NCBI GenBank assembly: GCA_021030905.1
Contig: JAGFMI010000007.1
Location: forward strand, 124,001 to 188,000
Direction of reading: 5' to 3'
Origin: Pyrenula massariospora
Taxonomy: Eukaryota; Ascomycota; Eurotiomycetes; Pyrenulales; Pyrenulaceae
DNA length: 64,000 nucleotides
Shown here: positions 1-12,769 of the stretch, one piece after another
Layout of the letters: each line of letters opens with the position of its first letter
How positions within the stretch are numbered: the first letter of the stretch is position 1
Made by a program: the position numbers and the translations under genes
The notes under the pieces: generated by a model
What the model was told of the DNA's origin: nothing
Database searches by the model: none
Seen by the model: the letters and a program-made list of their open reading frames with translations, nothing else

Positions 1-365
1 CCCCACCCATAGAGAAAACAACGGCCGTCACAATCGCACCAGATTAATTAAGCTGCTCCTCTCTCCAAGTAACAAGCCCCAATCTTGCAAAACGTCGAAG
101 CCGAAGAAGAATAAGAGGAAGAAACAGGAAAGTAATGTGTGCAAGAAAGCGATAGTCCTCGCGATCACCCAACAGGTTCGCCAGATCTCCAGTTCAATTC
201 GATATCCGGACAAGACAAATCCAGCCCTACTCAACAATGCCGAATCTCCAAACGCCGGACCGCAAAAAAAGATACGGTCTGCAAGCGCGGGGGGTATGTA
301 TGATGAATGTGCAAAGCGCAGCAATTTTTCTGCAAGAAAGAGAAGGTTGCATGACGATCGTTTCA
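1..365. other. Intergenic, 3' side of sho1
   Basis: No gene is supported here. A purine-rich stretch (about 95-135) lies downstream of the sho1 stop on the minus strand and is probably sho1 3' UTR or terminator region. Short open frames on both strands have no recognisable domain. Confidence 0.5.
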
Positions 366-1431
366 TCATAAGAGAATGAGGTAGTTCGAGGGTGCGATAC
401 CCGTCTCTCCAGTCTCTTTCTTTGCCTGCCACCATCTACCAGACACGTCCGACACTTCGAGGATCTCGTGTTTCGCGAAGCTGATCTCATTCGCGTCGTC
501 GGGGTTCGCTTCGTACGAGTAGATGGCCTTAGCGCGGTATGGGTATTCGGTTGGTTGGCCGACTTCATTGGGGGGCTCGACGGTTGTTGTTTGCGCTGGT
601 GGGGTAGTGTTTGTGGGTGCGAGGCGGGGTTGAGATGCGTTGTGTTCGTTAGACCCAGCAGAGCCGCCCGGGTAGCCGATGATTGGGGACGATGTTTCGA
701 GGCCATTTAGGTTTGATGTATACATGGGTTGTTGTGGACGACCGGAAGCGGTGGTGTCAGGTCGATTGTAGTTGTTGGCTGACATTGGACGGCTGTTGCG
801 CGAATAATTTCGCTGATCTTTGTGGAGGGCGAACGAGTCGATGTAGCCGCGGTGGCGGGCTTGAGGTGTTGATCCAAAATAGAACATCCATATTATCTAG
901 TGCGAGTCAGCGCATTCCCTGTTCATTTTAGAGCTTTCTGCGTACCGCAACGATCGACAGCAGAATGAAGCCAGCAGCCGCAGCCTCTTTCGCACCCTGG
1001 GGACTGTAAACAAGGGAGTTGACGGCGGAGGTCGTAAACACAAGTCCAGCAGCGAGGTAGCCAGTGATCTATCCGATTTAGTCAATTGTAAGTTTATCGG
1101 TGCAGTTGCCAACGTACCGCCACGCCGTAGGTGGTCGACGTGTCAGACCCGATAACAACAATCACGCCGATGATACACACAAGCATGTAGGTGATGGCCC
1201 ACCAAGCGTAGTTGGGAAATGGCGACTGAATATCTGCTATCACACTGCTGATGAATGCAATCAACCATGCGAGCTGTGTTAAGCAAAAGTCAGCCTCATG
1301 TCATGAGATGATCTTGAAAATATTTGGGGCCGTACGATTCCAATACTGATGGTAGCCAGCGCGAATGGATCGCCGGCCACGTTAGCAAAGTTGAAGGTAT
1401 TAAGGCGCCTATCCATAATGTTGTTCTTCAT
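366..1431 (-). CDS. sho1: High-osmolarity membrane sensor Sho1
   Basis: Sho1 is the plasma-membrane osmosensor and scaffold that feeds the HOG MAP-kinase pathway; its SH3 domain binds a proline motif in the MAPKK Pbs2. Four exons fit: 1336-1431, 1118-1273, 946-1068 and 366-896, giving 301 aa, a normal length. All introns are GT-AG and 49-62 bp. The first three exons and the start of the fourth encode four closely spaced membrane helices, with family hallmarks such as [27 protein letters not shown] and [20 protein letters not shown]. After FYFGSTPQ comes a Ser/Pro/Asn-rich linker. The protein ends in an SH3 domain of about 60 residues ([15 protein letters not shown], then [20 protein letters not shown]). 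Frame is kept across every junction and the match to fungal Sho1 is clear end to end. The ATG at 1431 sits just before the conserved N-terminus. Confidence 0.95.
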
Positions 1432-4400
1432 TTTGTCTCAGTCAGGCCGTTGCGACCAGTTCGGATTGAGAGAGATCGGTTTGACTCAGCCGAGTATTCA
1501 GGTGATGGCGCGGACCAGCTAAAATATTCAAGCGCTAGATCCGTCGCGATGCAAAGTCACCAGATTTGTGAGGGAGTAATTGTTGTTTGAGGTGAAGTCT
1601 GAAGGAGAAAGTGTTGTGCTGCTTTTTTGAATTCAATGGGGGGAAGAAGGTAGTACGGTCAGCAAAGAGGAGCGTGCGCAATAGGCGCCGGCGTCAGGAG
1701 GTTGGCGGAAAAGCGGATGGACGAATACAGTTGGAAGTCGGCGGAAGCAAGCGTCGAAAAGAGTGAAACGCGTGTCGCTGGGTGATGTTCTGCGGTGACG
1801 TGTGGTTCGGAAGAGAAAGAAGTCGATTGATGGGCGTTCGTGTGTGAGATGGAGGTTTGGGGTGGTGGGTTTGGACGGTGAGGAAGACGAGCCTCGCAAG
1901 TCCCGGCGAAAGATGCTACGTTAGCGTGCTTCACGAACAGCGGACGAGGGACAGGCTTGTTACAGCTGGATTGAGGGGGCCGAGGCGGCTAAGCAGATGG
2001 AATGATGGACAAAAATAATGGCCCCAATCCCTCACTTTTATTATTTGAAGGGCGACTTGTATTTCAGTCGCTGACCTGCAGGCTGTTCCCCGAACAACAA
2101 TCCTCAACACCTCCTCCTCCCCTGGCCATGCTTCTGCGACCGACCGCCAAACCCTCTGCGTCCCCCACGGAAACATGTTCCCCTTCCCCCCAGATTTCAA
2201 ACCTGCTGCCCCTCTATCACGCTTCTCAAACACTCCAATCACAACGGTCATTCCCGCGAACGCGTGTAATTCGCAAAGGTTCTGTTTCCCGCATTAACGC
2301 CGGCAGCCCTGCGATCCGAACTCTTTGACCGTGATCTGTCTGCTGGGTACTGGCACCGGCCCGTCGTGTCCGTGATCGAGTACGGTATCTGGCATGTCAA
2401 CGTCGACCAGCCGCATTTCGCAATGCTCCATTTGGCACTGCGGGAAGCGGGGGCTGTGCCAGCCCTGCATCGAGCGTGGCGTGGCGTGGCCCATGACCCG
2501 ATTTGCAAGCTTGCGATGGATTGACCGTCTGCCTGCATATGTATAGTGCTTGCTAGATATACACCTTTACCTCGAGTGTGAATAGACCTGAGTAGCCTCA
2601 TCTGCATGTCAGCAACAAAACGGGATGTCGCATCGGTCCCTTAGCCACGGCCATCGCGAGCAGACCTGCGAGTATCTATCTCAAATTTAGTAAGAGACCC
2701 GGAAAATGACCAGGTGGCATTGAGATGTGTTTTCCCTCATCCCTATGGACTGCATATCGTCGAAGGAGAGCCATGGCCTCCGAATCTGGATGGTGGCTAA
2801 ATGGGTCGCACCCACATGAGACGCACCGTGCACGAGGATGCTGATTTTTCTGAACGTAAAGTCTCGACTCTCGACAGTCGGCTCCCCTGCATATGATCGT
2901 CAGCCGACTGAGTTCACAAGGGGACAACGTGATGTTGATCCAACCCAAAAGTCCCACTCTGGCCGATCATTGAAAAGGTACCCACGTGCGGCGACTTTCT
3001 CCCTTCCTGTTTGGGCTGAAAAACCAACACAACACATCAAAACAAATTTTTTTGGTGGTGGAGGGAGTCAACAATAAGAAATATCACACGAACACGTTCA
3101 TCCTTTATTTACCTCAGTATCTACTTCAGGGGCGTTCGTATTCCCGTCCCTAGTAGATGAGGCATAGGCGCCTAGGCCACTGCAACTTTTTTGATTCGTT
3201 CGGTTTGCTTTTTGTCTTATTATTTTTTTCAATACTTCCTGCCATCTCATTTTCTGCCTCGCATAGAAGCATGCAACAAGCTTGAATGATGGTTATCAGC
3301 TACGGGGTCATGATGGGATCTCTGTATCTTCTTTCCCTGCACGTGCCTTTCAAAGCGCACAGAACCACTGTCCGCTTTTTTCTCGCTGCTTGACAACCAA
3401 AGCGTTCTTAAATAGCATGTACGTGATAATAGGCAGCATGATCACACGGACACCCATCTCACAATTGTAAGCAAAGGTGCTGGTCTTTGCCACGAAGGCC
3501 TACGTCTGCACTGCCGAGCATTCGATGCAATCTCTTCCCCCTTTGTCTTACCATGTTCCACTTCTCGGTGCTGGGTACGAGTGTCGAGGTCAGGTGTTTA
3601 ATCTGCAAAACTAGGCGAGTAATTTTATAGACAAGGTAAGGTCATGGATACAAGGTCTTTTTCGTGATCATTGCTGTGCTTGGCATGGGAGAACTTGGGA
3701 GAAGGAGGTGATAATTCGCCACTCTAAGCGTTCTGTAGTCATTTCACGGTCCTACGTGATGCATTAACATAAGAGGCCCGTGTGGCTAAAAAACGCGAGA
3801 CGGACTAAATCGTAACTCACATTTCGATGCCAGGGATGTGAACGGTTAGATCAATGTCTCGAACGTGCACCTTTAGTCGAAGTCTGTGCAAGTTAAACAG
3901 GCCCGACTGTTGTAGCCTATTAAGGTACCCATTGAGTGATTGGTGGATCTTAGGTGGTTTAGGTTTGTGGTGTCTTTAATCTGATATTCAATCCCACGAC
4001 GCGAAGTGAAAGGAGATTCTTACACTCAACCCTGATCTTTGAAAGGCTTTCAAGACTTGTCTTCTTCGAGACGTTGTCAATTTGCCTCTTCGACATTTTC
4101 TGTTTCTTCTTAGATCAGCGCCGATGTTGCTGAGATAGCCTGGTAAGGGTGCTAGTGGATTTTCGGGTTGAAAGCTTGATTGGACGATGATTTAGAATCG
4201 AAGAGTATAATGTGGGTGAGGAGTTTGTGTGGGCGAAAGAGAAGCTAACGAGCAGGCTAGGCAAGAAGATACGTAAATGAGCAATCAGATTGGTAACTGA
4301 GTTGAAGATGGAAGCTGTACAGGATGGCGCCGTTCTGGCTCAGGCCAGATTGCAGGCACCAAGGCAGGCAAGACGAGCGCCAACGCGTTTCACATCATGT

Positions 4401-5121
4401 AATATTCAAAAATCAAGCCTTGTTGTCGTAGGTCAAAAGATCCACTTGTAAATCATATTTTCTCGAACGCCACCACGATGGTTCTAGTCTTCGAAGAAGT
4501 GAAGAGCAGGCCGATCCATCTGTTTGCGCCATATGTGCTCCCTCAGATTTTGAAGCAAAAGGAAAACGCCAAACCATCCGTTAAAGTGCAAGCTACCGCC
4601 AGCAACCATCAACCAAACTAATCATCAAAGATCGCATGGTTGCGGTAGAAAGTACGCAACCAAACCATGTGTCCCAGACTCGTCCATAAAATCAGACTTG
4701 CCCAATTCAGACTCACAGAAAACGAAATCGCTCGCTAAAGGGGGAATCATGGTTTTGCTCAAGGAAAATGCACATCCCATCAAATCAGCCCAATGCCTTC
4801 CAAACCCTGGTACCTAAGATTTCAGTAACATTTTCCTCCGCCTTTCCACCAACATGAAAGATAGATCTATCTTGCCGTGCCCGATGCGGTCGCCTCATCG
4901 TGCTGATACACCAGCCCATGCGACAAAATGGTGTGGTGGGCGGCCGAACTTCCAACCTCAAAATGCGAAACCAGAAGACAGGAGATGCAAGTGCGACTTA
5001 TGGTCAGAATAAAAACAAAGATGTACGATGCCACGAATGCCTTGGCTGAGGCAGAGAGCGAGTGAAGCCAGCCACAATTCGGTTCCCGTAACGCCAGAGT
5101 CATGGCCCCAAGGCGTAATAT
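1432..5121. other. Long gene-poor region between sho1 and whi3-like gene
   Basis: About 3.7 kb with no supportable coding gene. The left end is the sho1 promoter/5' leader, with a pyrimidine tract near 2100-2125. The right end should hold the 3' UTR of the Whi3-like gene. T-rich runs occur near 3045-3055 and 3220-3235. Frames in the middle are short and lack domain signatures. An unspliced or long non-coding transcript cannot be excluded from sequence alone. Confidence 0.5.
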
Positions 5122-6834
5122 TTAGCGGCCCAACATATAATCCGGGTACCCCGTCGTCATGCCCGGAGCGGTGGCAGCGCTGCTCATTGCACCACCAACA
5201 GGGACCCGCATGCTAGCTATACCAGCACCGCTAACGCCAAGGCCACCATTCGAATATCCGCCACCTAGACTCATACTGTTCATTTGAGAAGAAAGAGAAT
5301 TCACGCTGTTGGCTCCTATGGGCCCCTGAATTCCAAGCCCTGGAGGGGCTGACAATCCAGGCGGTGGACCATTTGCCGTTGAGAAGCCTTGCCCCTGCAT
5401 GAAGCCCATGCCGGGAACGCTTTGTGGTCCTTGAGGGCTCATTGGGGTGGACGGATTTGTGCCCCCAGGCTGCCCAGCCCTAACTCCCAGCGGGTTCTTC
5501 GAAAAGCTTAGGCGAATGCCACCCTTGACGCTGTTATGAAGGGAAACTCCATAGAGCTCGGTGAGGGCCTTGGTAGCGAAGGAGACATCTTCAAATTCAA
5601 CAAAACACATTGGCCCATTAGATTTGGTCCGAAAGCAGAGTCTCTTGTAGCCACGTTGTTTTGAGAACATCGCTTTTAGTTCATCTTCCGAAGTATCAAT
5701 GGGCAGATTGCCAACGTACAATGTGTTGCAGGGAGGATTTTGATCAGCTGGGTTGACAGGCGGCAAGCTGTGTCGAGGGTATTGATTTGTTAGCTGGAAT
5801 GCGCCATTGGTACCCATATTGCCCATGGTTGGGGACATAGTTGATGTCGGCGTCTGCATGTTAAGAGTAGAACGTGGGGACATATAACCCTGCATGCCGG
5901 AACCGTTCATATTCGTGCTCAAGGAGAGACCTCCAAATCGAGAAGATGGTAGTTGAGGATTGGTCGCTCGACGAGTAGCTGTTGAGTTGCCAGAGTGTCC
6001 GTTATTCATGTAAGCGACGGGGTCCCGGAGGATATCCCCTGTATCGTCATCCGCACCATCTTGATCAATCACGGATTTGCCACTAACACGATTTCGTTCG
6101 CTGAAAGAAGTCGAGACAGTGGACGACTGGGGAGAAAAGATGGATTGGATACCATTAGATGATGGAGTTTCATCCTCCTGGGATCTTGGATCAAGAGATT
6201 GAAAAGTGCTATTGAATCGTGAAGATTGCCGCGAGATTGGGCCTAGAGAGCTCGCCGGAGACACAGAATGAGTAAGCCCACGCGCTGATGAATGATCGAT
6301 GGTGTTGCGCCGTGTAAGGGATGACGGAGGCGCATTCCCGAGAACTTCGACTATCATATTGGCTTGACCCGCAGAGTTTTGCTTTCCATTCAACATAGCC
6401 CGGGTTTCATTAGCTGCGGTCAGCGTATGGAAATAGGCCACTGCTGTTTGGAATCCGGTATCATCGTCAAATTTGTTAGGTATCAAATCAATGTCCACAA
6501 GGTCCTTTGCAAACAATAGCATGGTACGGAGAGCCTCAAGCGTCGTATTTTTGGGTAGCCTGCGAATCAAAATCGTCGCAACAGAGGCATTTCCACCCGC
6601 ATCGCCATCGAAACCAGTAGTCTGGTTGAGGGAAGAGAATGAAGGATACGGGAATGAATTCGACATGTTGTTGGGTGTGTGGGAATTGCGTGAGAACGCT
6701 TCTGGATTCATCGCATGCTGTGAAGGAGACATGATTTTCGAGCCGAGGGAGCCTTGCTGTGGCGACGAAGTAGATGAATTCGATGCCTTCCGCTGACCAC
6801 CTTGTTGCGCGCCCACTGATCCCATATGACTCAT
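5122..6834 (-). CDS. whi3: Whi3/Scw1-type RNA-binding protein (two RRMs)
   Basis: Single open frame of 570 aa from the ATG at 6834; the frame runs on upstream without an ATG, so a 5' exon cannot be ruled out. A Ser/Gln-rich N-terminus precedes a divergent RRM at about residues 86-165 ([18 protein letters not shown]). A canonical RRM follows at about 370-447 ([20 protein letters not shown] and [20 protein letters not shown]). The second RRM matches the conserved RRM of budding-yeast Whi3 and fission-yeast Scw1. The tail is rich in Gly, Pro, Met and Ser. Family members bind mRNAs in the cytoplasm and control cell-cycle entry, cell-wall integrity and, in some fungi, mRNA condensates. The low-complexity flanks fit a condensate-forming protein. 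The symbol is by family, not proven orthology. Confidence 0.88.
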   Translation of the reverse strand: MSHMGSVGAQQGGQRKASNSSTSSPQQGSLGSKIMSPSQHAMNPEAFSRNSHTPNNMSNSFPYPSFSSLNQTTGFDGDAGGNASVATILIRRLPKNTTLEALRTMLLFAKDLVDIDLIPNKFDDDTGFQTAVAYFHTLTAANETRAMLNGKQNSAGQANMIVEVLGNAPPSSLTRRNTIDHSSARGLTHSVSPASSLGPISRQSSRFNSTFQSLDPRSQEDETPSSNGIQSIFSPQSSTVSTSFSERNRVSGKSVIDQDGADDDTGDILRDPVAYMNNGHSGNSTATRRATNPQLPSSRFGGLSLSTNMNGSGMQGYMSPRSTLNMQTPTSTMSPTMGNMGTNGAFQLTNQYPRHSLPPVNPADQNPPCNTLYVGNLPIDTSEDELKAMFSKQRGYKRLCFRTKSNGPMCFVEFEDVSFATKALTELYGVSLHNSVKGGIRLSFSKNPLGVRAGQPGGTNPSTPMSPQGPQSVPGMGFMQGQGFSTANGPPPGLSAPPGLGIQGPIGANSVNSLSSQMNSMSLGGGYSNGGLGVSGAGIASMRVPVGGAMSSAATAPGMTTGYPDYMLGR

Positions 6835-9800
6835 CCTCTCACGACTATGCTGAGATCGATATCTTGAAGCGCAGTTTGATACTTCAGGGGCTAACAAAGG
6901 CGCCTAGCACATAGATGACCAAACAATGTTGATATGCGTGGTGTTGTAACCACGCTCCCAAGGAACGAATAGCGCGATGGAAACAATGCTGCAGATGGTA
7001 TAGAGTGATCCCCGTTACAACAAGACAACTGCGCCGAAAATGCCCATGTAAAACACGTAGTGAATACCTAAACTGCCTATAGTCAAGGTGCAGGTCGTAA
7101 AACCCACTGACAGGTTGACATTGGCAGACACGGGAGTAGTGCGCGAAGTGTAATACGGAACGATCGCGAAGGGTAGAGGGACAGGACAGAGACTCGAAGC
7201 ATGCGCAAGGGAAACAAGTGTAATGTCGAACGCGCAGAATATGCAGGACTGATGCCTCGGTGGATAGGTGGAAGCAGAGGCGGATGATTGCGCTGTGGTG
7301 GAGGGAGGAAGAAGATAAGTCGCAGTCTGTTGCTAATCGATGATTGGACCCCGTCTTGCAGCCCCCAGCTAAAGCTTCTGTCCCTGATCAGCGATCGGAG
7401 TCGGATAAGTGCCAGCTTCACAGAGTAGCGCCTTTGCAACACGAATTTCCGGGCTGGAATGCTGGGCGTGATCAACGGCGCGTTCGTGAGTCGGGAATTC
7501 GCCACGGGGAGCACGCACAAATGTCTTTGTTCACGAAACTCGACAGCCCCTCTCCGCCGATTAATGGGAATTGTCTTTGAGCAGTGCCTAGTGGAGGGGG
7601 TAAGCGCGCCTGGATGGCTGCTTTGGCGTCGAGGCAGGGGAGCTTTTCTCTGTTCCCCCACCACACCTCAAACGATCATTCGAGACCTGGGCTGCAATGC
7701 GACCGGGGTACGCGTTGACAGGGCTATCCCGTCCCCACGAGCTTGCTTGTTTGCCGGCCGCGATGATAAGGCCGGCCAGAGACTCGCAGGCGGGCGACCG
7801 TCCGTGTGTGGAGATGCAATCGAATCGCGAGACGACTTGGCTCCCACTCAGTGCTTGGGAGATTTCTACCGGACGAGATGTCGCGGAGGCGTTAAGAGGG
7901 AGGGCGGTTTGGGTGGGATGGCGTGAAAGGGTAAAGGCGCGATCTGTGGGAATTGACTTCGAGGTGTCCGGGGGGGAGGCTCCCTGCGACTGGCCAAAGT
8001 AATTATAGAGGGACCGGGGGCGCTGGGTGCTCGAAGGGGACAGTTCGAGGACGGACACGGCGAGGAATTGGAGGATTGCGCTTCGAGGGTCGTCGGGCCT
8101 GTCAGCGTCGAGATGGCGAGAGTTGGTGCCAACTTGGTGGCGCTCTAGCCTCGCTCTACGCTGCCTTCCGACTGCCCCGCCATCGTGGGAGCCGCTACCG
8201 AAACGCTGCCCGGGACGCGTGAGTTTTCTTGGTCTGTGACCGCACGCACACTCTGGGGTTGGATCAGGCATCATCGTGCCATTCACGTTGCCGCAATCTG
8301 CTCGGCGCAAGGACCACTGGGCCCCAATCCCTCGATAGGGTGCCGTCGACGGCATGGCTGCATATCCTCCCTCCAGTATCCGAAACGACTCTCGGTTCTG
8401 TGCGGCGTCGACCCAGTCGTGATCACTCTGACGTCTGTCCCTCCTCCACGCGACGAACCTGACGGTTGTACGAAGCACACAGAGAAAAATGCAAGCAGAA
8501 TTGCTCAATACGATCCTGGAACATCAGGCGACCCGTACTCTAGTCCAAGAGCAGCAAGCTAGAGCCATCTGCTCCGGAAATGCTTGACGATGCTGGTGGT
8601 AAATGAGCACCTCATCCTTAAGGCAGTACTAGGCTAGGGTGCCACGGCCGGTCGCTGGCCTATACGATGGCATCTGCCGTGGCTTGTGGGTTCTCTTAGC
8701 GGGCGAAATAAGCAAGTCAGCTTCACGTTTCAAATTCATCAACCGTGGGATGCAGCAAAATCCTGCCGTTGTCGATGGGAACGCCAAACCAATATCCTCT
8801 CTCCATTGTGACATGTTACCAGCAATATAAGGCAGCCCCGTTAGAGTGCTGACAAGACGGCACTAATGCACCCTTTACCACTATCTTCAGGTCCCAGTTC
8901 TCGACCACCAAGATCATCCTGGGCCCCTCCACACCACACTGGGATCCATTTCCCCCGCTTCAAGGACGCTTTTATGGCCTGACCCCTCGTTCGGGAATTC
9001 TAGCCCAAATAGCGATTGGATCTCTCCAGCTTACTCTCTCCTTCGTATTGATGCTTCCGACATGGGTTTCCCGCCTACATCAATATGTCGTTCCGTTCAA
9101 ACATCTTGTGACATTCTTCAACGCACGCAATGTGCACGCTGGACCGTATTTCGACTGGGAACTTGTCCAAATCTAAGAAACATTAACCCTTGTCTCCGCC
9201 GGTCAGTAGCTGAAGAACTCTTAGTCTTCTGAACTCTGGATGGTAAGTGTACGGCGTACGTCCTGTCTAGGTTGCCCTGGTCCGATCCCTCTACCGCAAT
9301 TGTCTTTCCGCCGCAAAGTCCAAAGAAGCGTTTCATGAGAGCTGGGAATTGCATGCCTTTTCATTGGCCCTACAATTTGAAACTAAGGCCATGGCTGTTT
9401 AGAAGATGCATCGGCATGATGCAGGCTTCACCCGATTCCGCAGTTGCTGCCTATCTTCACCCAGGGTCTCAAAGGGCTGCACCTTATTCTTAATTGAAGA
9501 GATATAGCTGCACAGTCATGTACATTTCAGAGCTTGACTAAATCGCAATGTCAAGTTTATGCGCCGTAAATTGCCAAAGCCTTGACAATTTTACGTACGT
9601 TCATTGGATCGAGGCCTAATCTCGGTCGTTGGATTGGCCTACAGGGATCCATGCAAGTCGTCATTTAGTCGTGCATGGCATTTTGGTCACCTGAAAACTT
9701 TCGTGACCTGAGGTCAATTTCGCATGTCGGATCAAAATGTGCTTTTTCTTAGGAAAACCAGGAAAGGGTTTGCAATTGTCCTTCATCATGCAACCCTGAA

Positions 9801-10580
9801 TTGCTTTCTCGACAAACAAGCTTTTCGACAACTCACGGCTACGAAGGCTCAACACCCTCTTTCCTGCGCCTTCTTGGGAGCCAGAGCCTACAGGAACCCG
9901 CGATTTGATATCAGAAATCGCGATGAATATCTTCTCAAGTCAATCTAAATCAACATTTCTAAAAAGAGTCTGTCTAGGATTGCGAAAACCAACAAGTTAA
10001 GTTTTCTGACATTCAGACATGTCTATTTCTCTTTTGGACAATTATTGGGGACGAAGTAGCTCAAAATATCATTCTTCAAAATGTGTTCCCAATTTTTGGA
10101 GAACAAGAAGTTGGGACCCCATCGCCTTTAAACGTGACCGCTACGTATGTTCAATGCTCTGTCCTTCCAAACACCTTCAGTAGAAGAATTCCTCGTACAT
10201 CAATGGAGAGACATGTCCACCGAATATATTGGGCTCACGTTGAGATGGTTTTCGGCTATGGTAAGTATTCATGAAAACCCTCGAAGACTTAGTACTGGAT
10301 ATCAATTGGCCCCCTTCGCAATATCCCTATTAGGACATATCGCTTTTTAGTGAAGAAATGATAATATACCATGTCAATATCCATGACCTTTGCAGCCGGG
10401 TCCGAGGCCTTTCGATATTAAGACAGAAGTTGCTGGCGGTTAATGGAGACCGTTCAAACAAGTGAGAAGATTATCCGGTAGAAGAGACTTAATGATTAGT
10501 AGAAGCTTTGCTATATCCCAGTCTTTCTGAATCTCCGCAACAACTCTACCTACCCTACCTCCTCTATCACCTCTCAATAC
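6835..10580. other. Gene-poor region upstream of whi3-like gene
   Basis: About 3.7 kb without a supported gene. Roughly 6900-8600 is GC-rich and has long but compositionally odd minus-strand frames (the longest spans 7588-8508). These have no domain, are rich in Arg, Ser and Pro, and look like chance openings in a long 5' leader or promoter. About 9500-10500 is AT-richer and lacks long frames. Candidate GT...AG pairs just upstream of 6834 could mark a leader intron of the Whi3-like gene. Confidence 0.45.
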
Positions 10581-11444
10581 CTAGATCAAAGTGTCCCTCG
10601 GCGCCAACAACGACCCCCCATTCGTCGCCACAACACCCCCCGTGGTGAAACGATCCTTCATACAATACAAATACGCCTCCGCCGAGTCCTCAGGTCTCCC
10701 CACCTCCCCAACCAACGTCCTCTCCGCCAACCCCCCAAGCACCTTCTGCATCTTCTCCTCATCCGTCGCCCCCATCCTCTCAAACAACCCGTTCGTCAAC
10801 TCCGTCCTCACCGCCCCCAGCTCCACCAGATTCACCCTCCTCGGCCGCAGATCGACCGCCAGCCCCCGCACCAGGCCCTCCTCGGACCCGCCCAGCGAGG
10901 CCAGGAACCCCCACCCGGGTGGCGGGGCGCGCGTCGACGTGCCCGAGGTCAGCGTGTAGGACGAGGTTGAGGAGGCGGGCATGTAGGGCGACAGGAGCTT
11001 GGCGAGGATGGTCGGGCCCACGACGCGGACCTGCTGCGCGGCGTGGAAGGTGGGGATGGTGGTCTTGTCGAGGCCGAAGGGGGCGAAGAGGTTCCCCGCG
11101 GTGAAGACGATGTGGTCGATCGGGGTCTTTTGTGAGTCGGAGGCGAAGTCGAGGAGCGCGGTGAGTTCGTTCTCGAGGGTCGAGGTGTCGGTTTGCATCA
11201 GGTCGCAGGTCTTTCCCTGGAGGCGGCCTGGGGGGGAGGTTTCGGAGGGGTAGGCGGAGCGGAGGCGGGAGAGGGCGTTGTCAAGCTTGGCGGGTTGGGA
11301 GCCCGAGATTGTGACGCGGGCGCCGTGCTCGAGGGAGGCTTCGGCCACGCAGAAGCCGAGGCCGGAGGTGCCGCCGAGGATGAGCACGTTCTGGGATTGG
11401 AGTTTGTTGAGGTATTTAGAGGGTTGGAGGGCGGAGGTCGACAT
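10581..11444 (-). CDS. Atypical short-chain dehydrogenase/reductase
   Basis: Intronless, 287 aa. The N-terminal Rossmann motif is clear (NVLILGGTSGLGFCVAEASL, with a TGxxxGxG-like GGTSGLG), followed by a dinucleotide-binding region (HGARVTISGSQPAKL) and DHIVFTAGN, equivalent to the NNAG strand. The active-site strand has Ser/Thr (LTSGTSTRAPPPGWGFL), but the segment that should hold YxxxK reads GWGFLASLGG and has neither residue. The next helix is typical (EEGLVRGLAVDLRPRRVNLV). Fungi have a subgroup of SDRs that lack the Tyr-Lys pair, often in secondary-metabolite or unassigned roles, so this is probably a family trait, not decay. Substrate unknown. A TATA-like element lies about 155 nt upstream of the start. 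Confidence 0.85.
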   Translation of the reverse strand: MSTSALQPSKYLNKLQSQNVLILGGTSGLGFCVAEASLEHGARVTISGSQPAKLDNALSRLRSAYPSETSPPGRLQGKTCDLMQTDTSTLENELTALLDFASDSQKTPIDHIVFTAGNLFAPFGLDKTTIPTFHAAQQVRVVGPTILAKLLSPYMPASSTSSYTLTSGTSTRAPPPGWGFLASLGGSEEGLVRGLAVDLRPRRVNLVELGAVRTELTNGLFERMGATDEEKMQKVLGGLAERTLVGEVGRPEDSAEAYLYCMKDRFTTGGVVATNGGSLLAPRDTLI

Positions 11445-11596
11445 TTTTAGAAGGATTGGTGAGAATGACAGATATCTAGTTGTGTGAAGTTGTGGATAGG
11501 GGGATCTGTTCTTGTAAGAATATTCCGTTGTCCTATTCAGTAGTCGAGATGTTGAGACGCATGTCAAGAAATTGAAAACATCAAGCTGGCCCTCTC

Positions 11597-11605
11597 TTTT
11601 ATATA
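11597..11605 (-). promoter_or_regulatory. TATA-like element of SDR gene
   Basis: Read on the minus strand the site is TATATAAAA, about 155 nt upstream of the SDR start codon. This is a plausible core promoter position for a fungal gene. It is inferred from motif and distance only. Confidence 0.35.
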
Positions 11606-12112
11606 CCTTCCAAACAAACATGTCTACCCACAACACTTCTGCAGGATTAGGTAGGCAGACGCGCCGCAACATCCATCAAAATCCCTCCCTACAACCCTCT
11701 TTCCAATGGACCCATCGCATGCGATCCAACCCATCTCGCCGTTCCAAAGTCCCCGCCCAAAAGGCAGAGCAGTCCACACCCGAATGCGTAGGCGGAGCAC
11801 GGGACCAAATCACCTCCGAACCCTGATACTTAGAGTTATCTACTTACCTTTATGCAGTACACAATTCCACAGCCTAGATTCTAAACCACAATAAAGTACC
11901 TCGAACAATCCCCCTTTCTACCACCGAGAAGGGGATATCCTGACAAAGCATCCCCGGAACCACGGCGCTATCACATCTCCGCGCTATCGTGGACGAGATG
12001 ATTACTCTTGCCCACTACTGCGACGAGGTGTAGGCGAGTGGGACTGGAGAGAGGGACAAATACGGAGCGGAGCTCGTTCGTCCGTCCGGACGCCGGCCGA
12101 ACGAGGACACGA

Positions 12113-12132
12113 TGTGTGTGTGTGTGTGTGTG
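12113..12132. repeat. (TG)10 microsatellite
   Basis: Ten uninterrupted TG units sit between a GC-rich block and the unknown intergenic sequence upstream of the SDR gene. Confidence 0.95.
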
Positions 12133-12769
12133 ACTAGGGAGGCTGAGGCTACGAGGTGGGTATATTACGGCGTGTGTCGTGGCGAGATGGAATTTTTGGT
12201 CATTTGGTTGTGAGAGATATTTTGCAACTTTAGGATGAAGGGGGAAGGCGGTGATTATTCAGACAGGTTTATGGTGGTGGGAAAGGGATTTTTTAAGAGC
12301 GAGCGAGCGGGCGGGGAGGATTACGTGCCGGGTCGGGAGACGAGGACCGCCCCTGATTTTCCCGACCGCCTTGAGGTTTGTTAGAGGCTCGATGCTTTGT
12401 TAAGGTATGGTTTTCGCTGCGTGCTTGGAAGGGCAAGTTTTGAGCTTCCGCCGTTCAAACTTCTTTCATCGCTCCTCGACTGACCAATAGAGGATCTTAT
12501 GATTTTCTAGGCCGAGGACACGATGGTCACCATTTGCAAAGAAAAAGTTTATAAGGTGTGCGCTCTTTGTGCCCACAACAAGGTCATACCGAGTCAAAAT
12601 GCGCAAATCCTTCTGGCATCATCTACAGCGGGACGAGTCTGACAAACATACACCGCGTGCTTGGTTTACGCCCAGAACTTTCCGCGCATTTGTCTGCAGT
12701 AGCCGCGCCTACATCTTCCATCAAGTCTTGGACCCGCATGCGGCTTTTTTGTGCGGATCAAAAAGTCTC

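Larger units (their letters stand above)
11445..12769. other. Intergenic: promoter of SDR gene; microsatellite
   Basis: The left part is the promoter of the minus-strand SDR. The middle is GC-rich and includes a dinucleotide repeat at 12113-12132. Short frames near 12560-12810 lack domains. No gene is supported. Confidence 0.5.

Noticed and set aside
2019-8330. Shared 14-base word GGCCCCAATCCCTC at about 2020 and 8313
   Set aside because: Matches of this length are expected by chance in 64 kb; flanks are unrelated.
7588-8508. 306-codon minus-strand open frame upstream of the Whi3-like gene
   Set aside because: No domain, skewed toward Arg/Ser/Pro, lies in GC-rich sequence with overlapping long frames on the other strand; fits chance opening.
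10591-11487. Several plus-strand frames opposite the SDR gene
   Set aside because: Antisense shadows in GC-rich codons.
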